Below are positions 34,308 to 34,547 of a stretch of DNA of 34,547 nucleotides, one piece after another. The DNA comes from Vibrio sp. Isolate34 (GTDB lineage Bacteria; Pseudomonadota; Gammaproteobacteria; Enterobacterales; Vibrionaceae), in NCBI RefSeq assembly GCF_022397915.1, contig NZ_JAKEUO010000030.1, positions 1-34,547 on the forward strand, in the 5' to 3' direction. How positions within the stretch are numbered: the first letter of the stretch is position 1; each line of letters opens with the position of its first letter. Under the pieces are notes generated by a model that saw only the letters and a program-made list of their open reading frames with translations, did no database searches and was not told the DNA's origin. The translations under genes were made by a program, and so were the position numbers.

Positions 34308-34547
34308 TCATCGCGGCTTTCCGGGGAAAGCCGCTTTTATCTTCAAGAAGAAGTAATCTGTATCTCGATACCCATACCCCATTCGCTTGATTAGCTTTAT
34401 CTTGTTGTTTATCCCTTCTAGTGTGCAGGTGTTTAAGGGGTAACTTGCCGATGCAATAATGCCGTGAAGATAAGGCCTCAGTTTTCGTGCGAACTCTTTC
34501 AATGGCTTAATTCCACTCTCTTGCACTTGTGCCCACCATACCTCCCA
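34308..34547 (-). CDS. ISL3-family transposase, C-terminal part (cut by window edge)
   Basis: An open minus-strand frame from the window edge (starting WEVWWAQ) to the TGA at 34308-34310 gives 79 residues. It contains TCTLEGINNKIKLIKRMGYGYRDTDYFFLKIKAAFPGKPR split across the frame, which matches the end of ISL3-family transposases, with the Glu of TLEGINNKIK as the last catalytic acid. The N-terminal part is outside the window, so completeness is unknown. Its last codons form a hairpin. Confidence 0.88.
   Translation of the reverse strand, partial: WEVWWAQVQESGIKPLKEFARKLRPYLHGIIASASYPLNTCTLEGINNKIKLIKRMGYGYRDTDYFFLKIKAAFPGKPR
34313..34334 (-). terminator. Terminator overlapping the end of the ISL3 transposase gene
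   Basis: GCGGCTTTCC (34313-34322) and GGAAAGCCGC (34325-34334) form a near-perfect hairpin that spans the last coding codons. On the minus strand it runs into a T-run (34298-34304) 8 to 14 bases after the stem. It probably ends transposase transcription at the IS edge and may belong to the terminal repeat. Confidence 0.7.

Overview
The window looks like a chromosomal segment from a marine gammaproteobacterium, most likely a Vibrio (possibly the Splendidus group). This rests on gene content: a multi-domain GH18 chitinase, a GH9 glycanase, a yqhC/yqhD pair, a BCCT carrier, a Cache-GGDEF cyclase, a tandem pair of Vibrio-like tRNA-Gly genes, moderate GC and many short AT-rich intergenic gaps. The species is inferred and was not tested by any search. 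Both edges cut through insertion-sequence transposase genes: an IS5-family end on the left and an ISL3-family end on the right.

Left block (about 330-7940): a copper/silver defence locus. A MerR-family-type promoter with a 19-bp spacer lies upstream of a secreted Met/His/Cys-rich CopL-like protein, a TolC-family outer-membrane channel, a CusB-type adaptor carrying two CusF-like domains fused at its C-terminus, and a CusA-type HME-RND pump. A Met/His-repeat cupredoxin follows. Together they would sequester periplasmic Cu(I)/Ag(I) and export it across the outer membrane.

Second block (about 8000-14640): a small unknown protein, a secreted CBM-GH9 cellulase-type enzyme, two nearly identical tRNA-Gly(UCC) genes, a ThrE-like exporter, a YjdM zinc-ribbon protein and two unrelated GNAT acetyltransferases. 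The second GNAT has no ordinary start codon.

Third block (about 14640-19240, all minus strand): a polar amino-acid ABC importer (ATPase, permease, binding protein, permease) followed by an ADP-ribosylglycohydrolase-fold protein with altered metal-site motifs. A terminator-like hairpin after the binding-protein gene probably sets subunit ratios. Then come yqhD and divergent yqhC, the aldehyde-detoxification pair.

Fourth block (about 21900-27060): an AT-rich one-pass membrane protein of unknown role, a protein made of three tandem Rid (YjgF/YER057c/UK114) domains, a lipoprotein, a 49-residue membrane peptide, a third GNAT, a DUF417 membrane protein and a separate single-domain Rid protein. The three-domain Rid gene is the most unusual feature here: it should fold as a covalent version of the normal Rid homotrimer with three non-equivalent sites.

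Right block (27184-34547): a divergent BCCT carrier, a large secreted chitinase with a carbohydrate-binding module at each end, a Cache-GGDEF diguanylate cyclase lacking the usual inhibitory site, and the ISL3 transposase end. No CRISPR array, prophage, toxin-antitoxin pair or recognisable defence system was seen.
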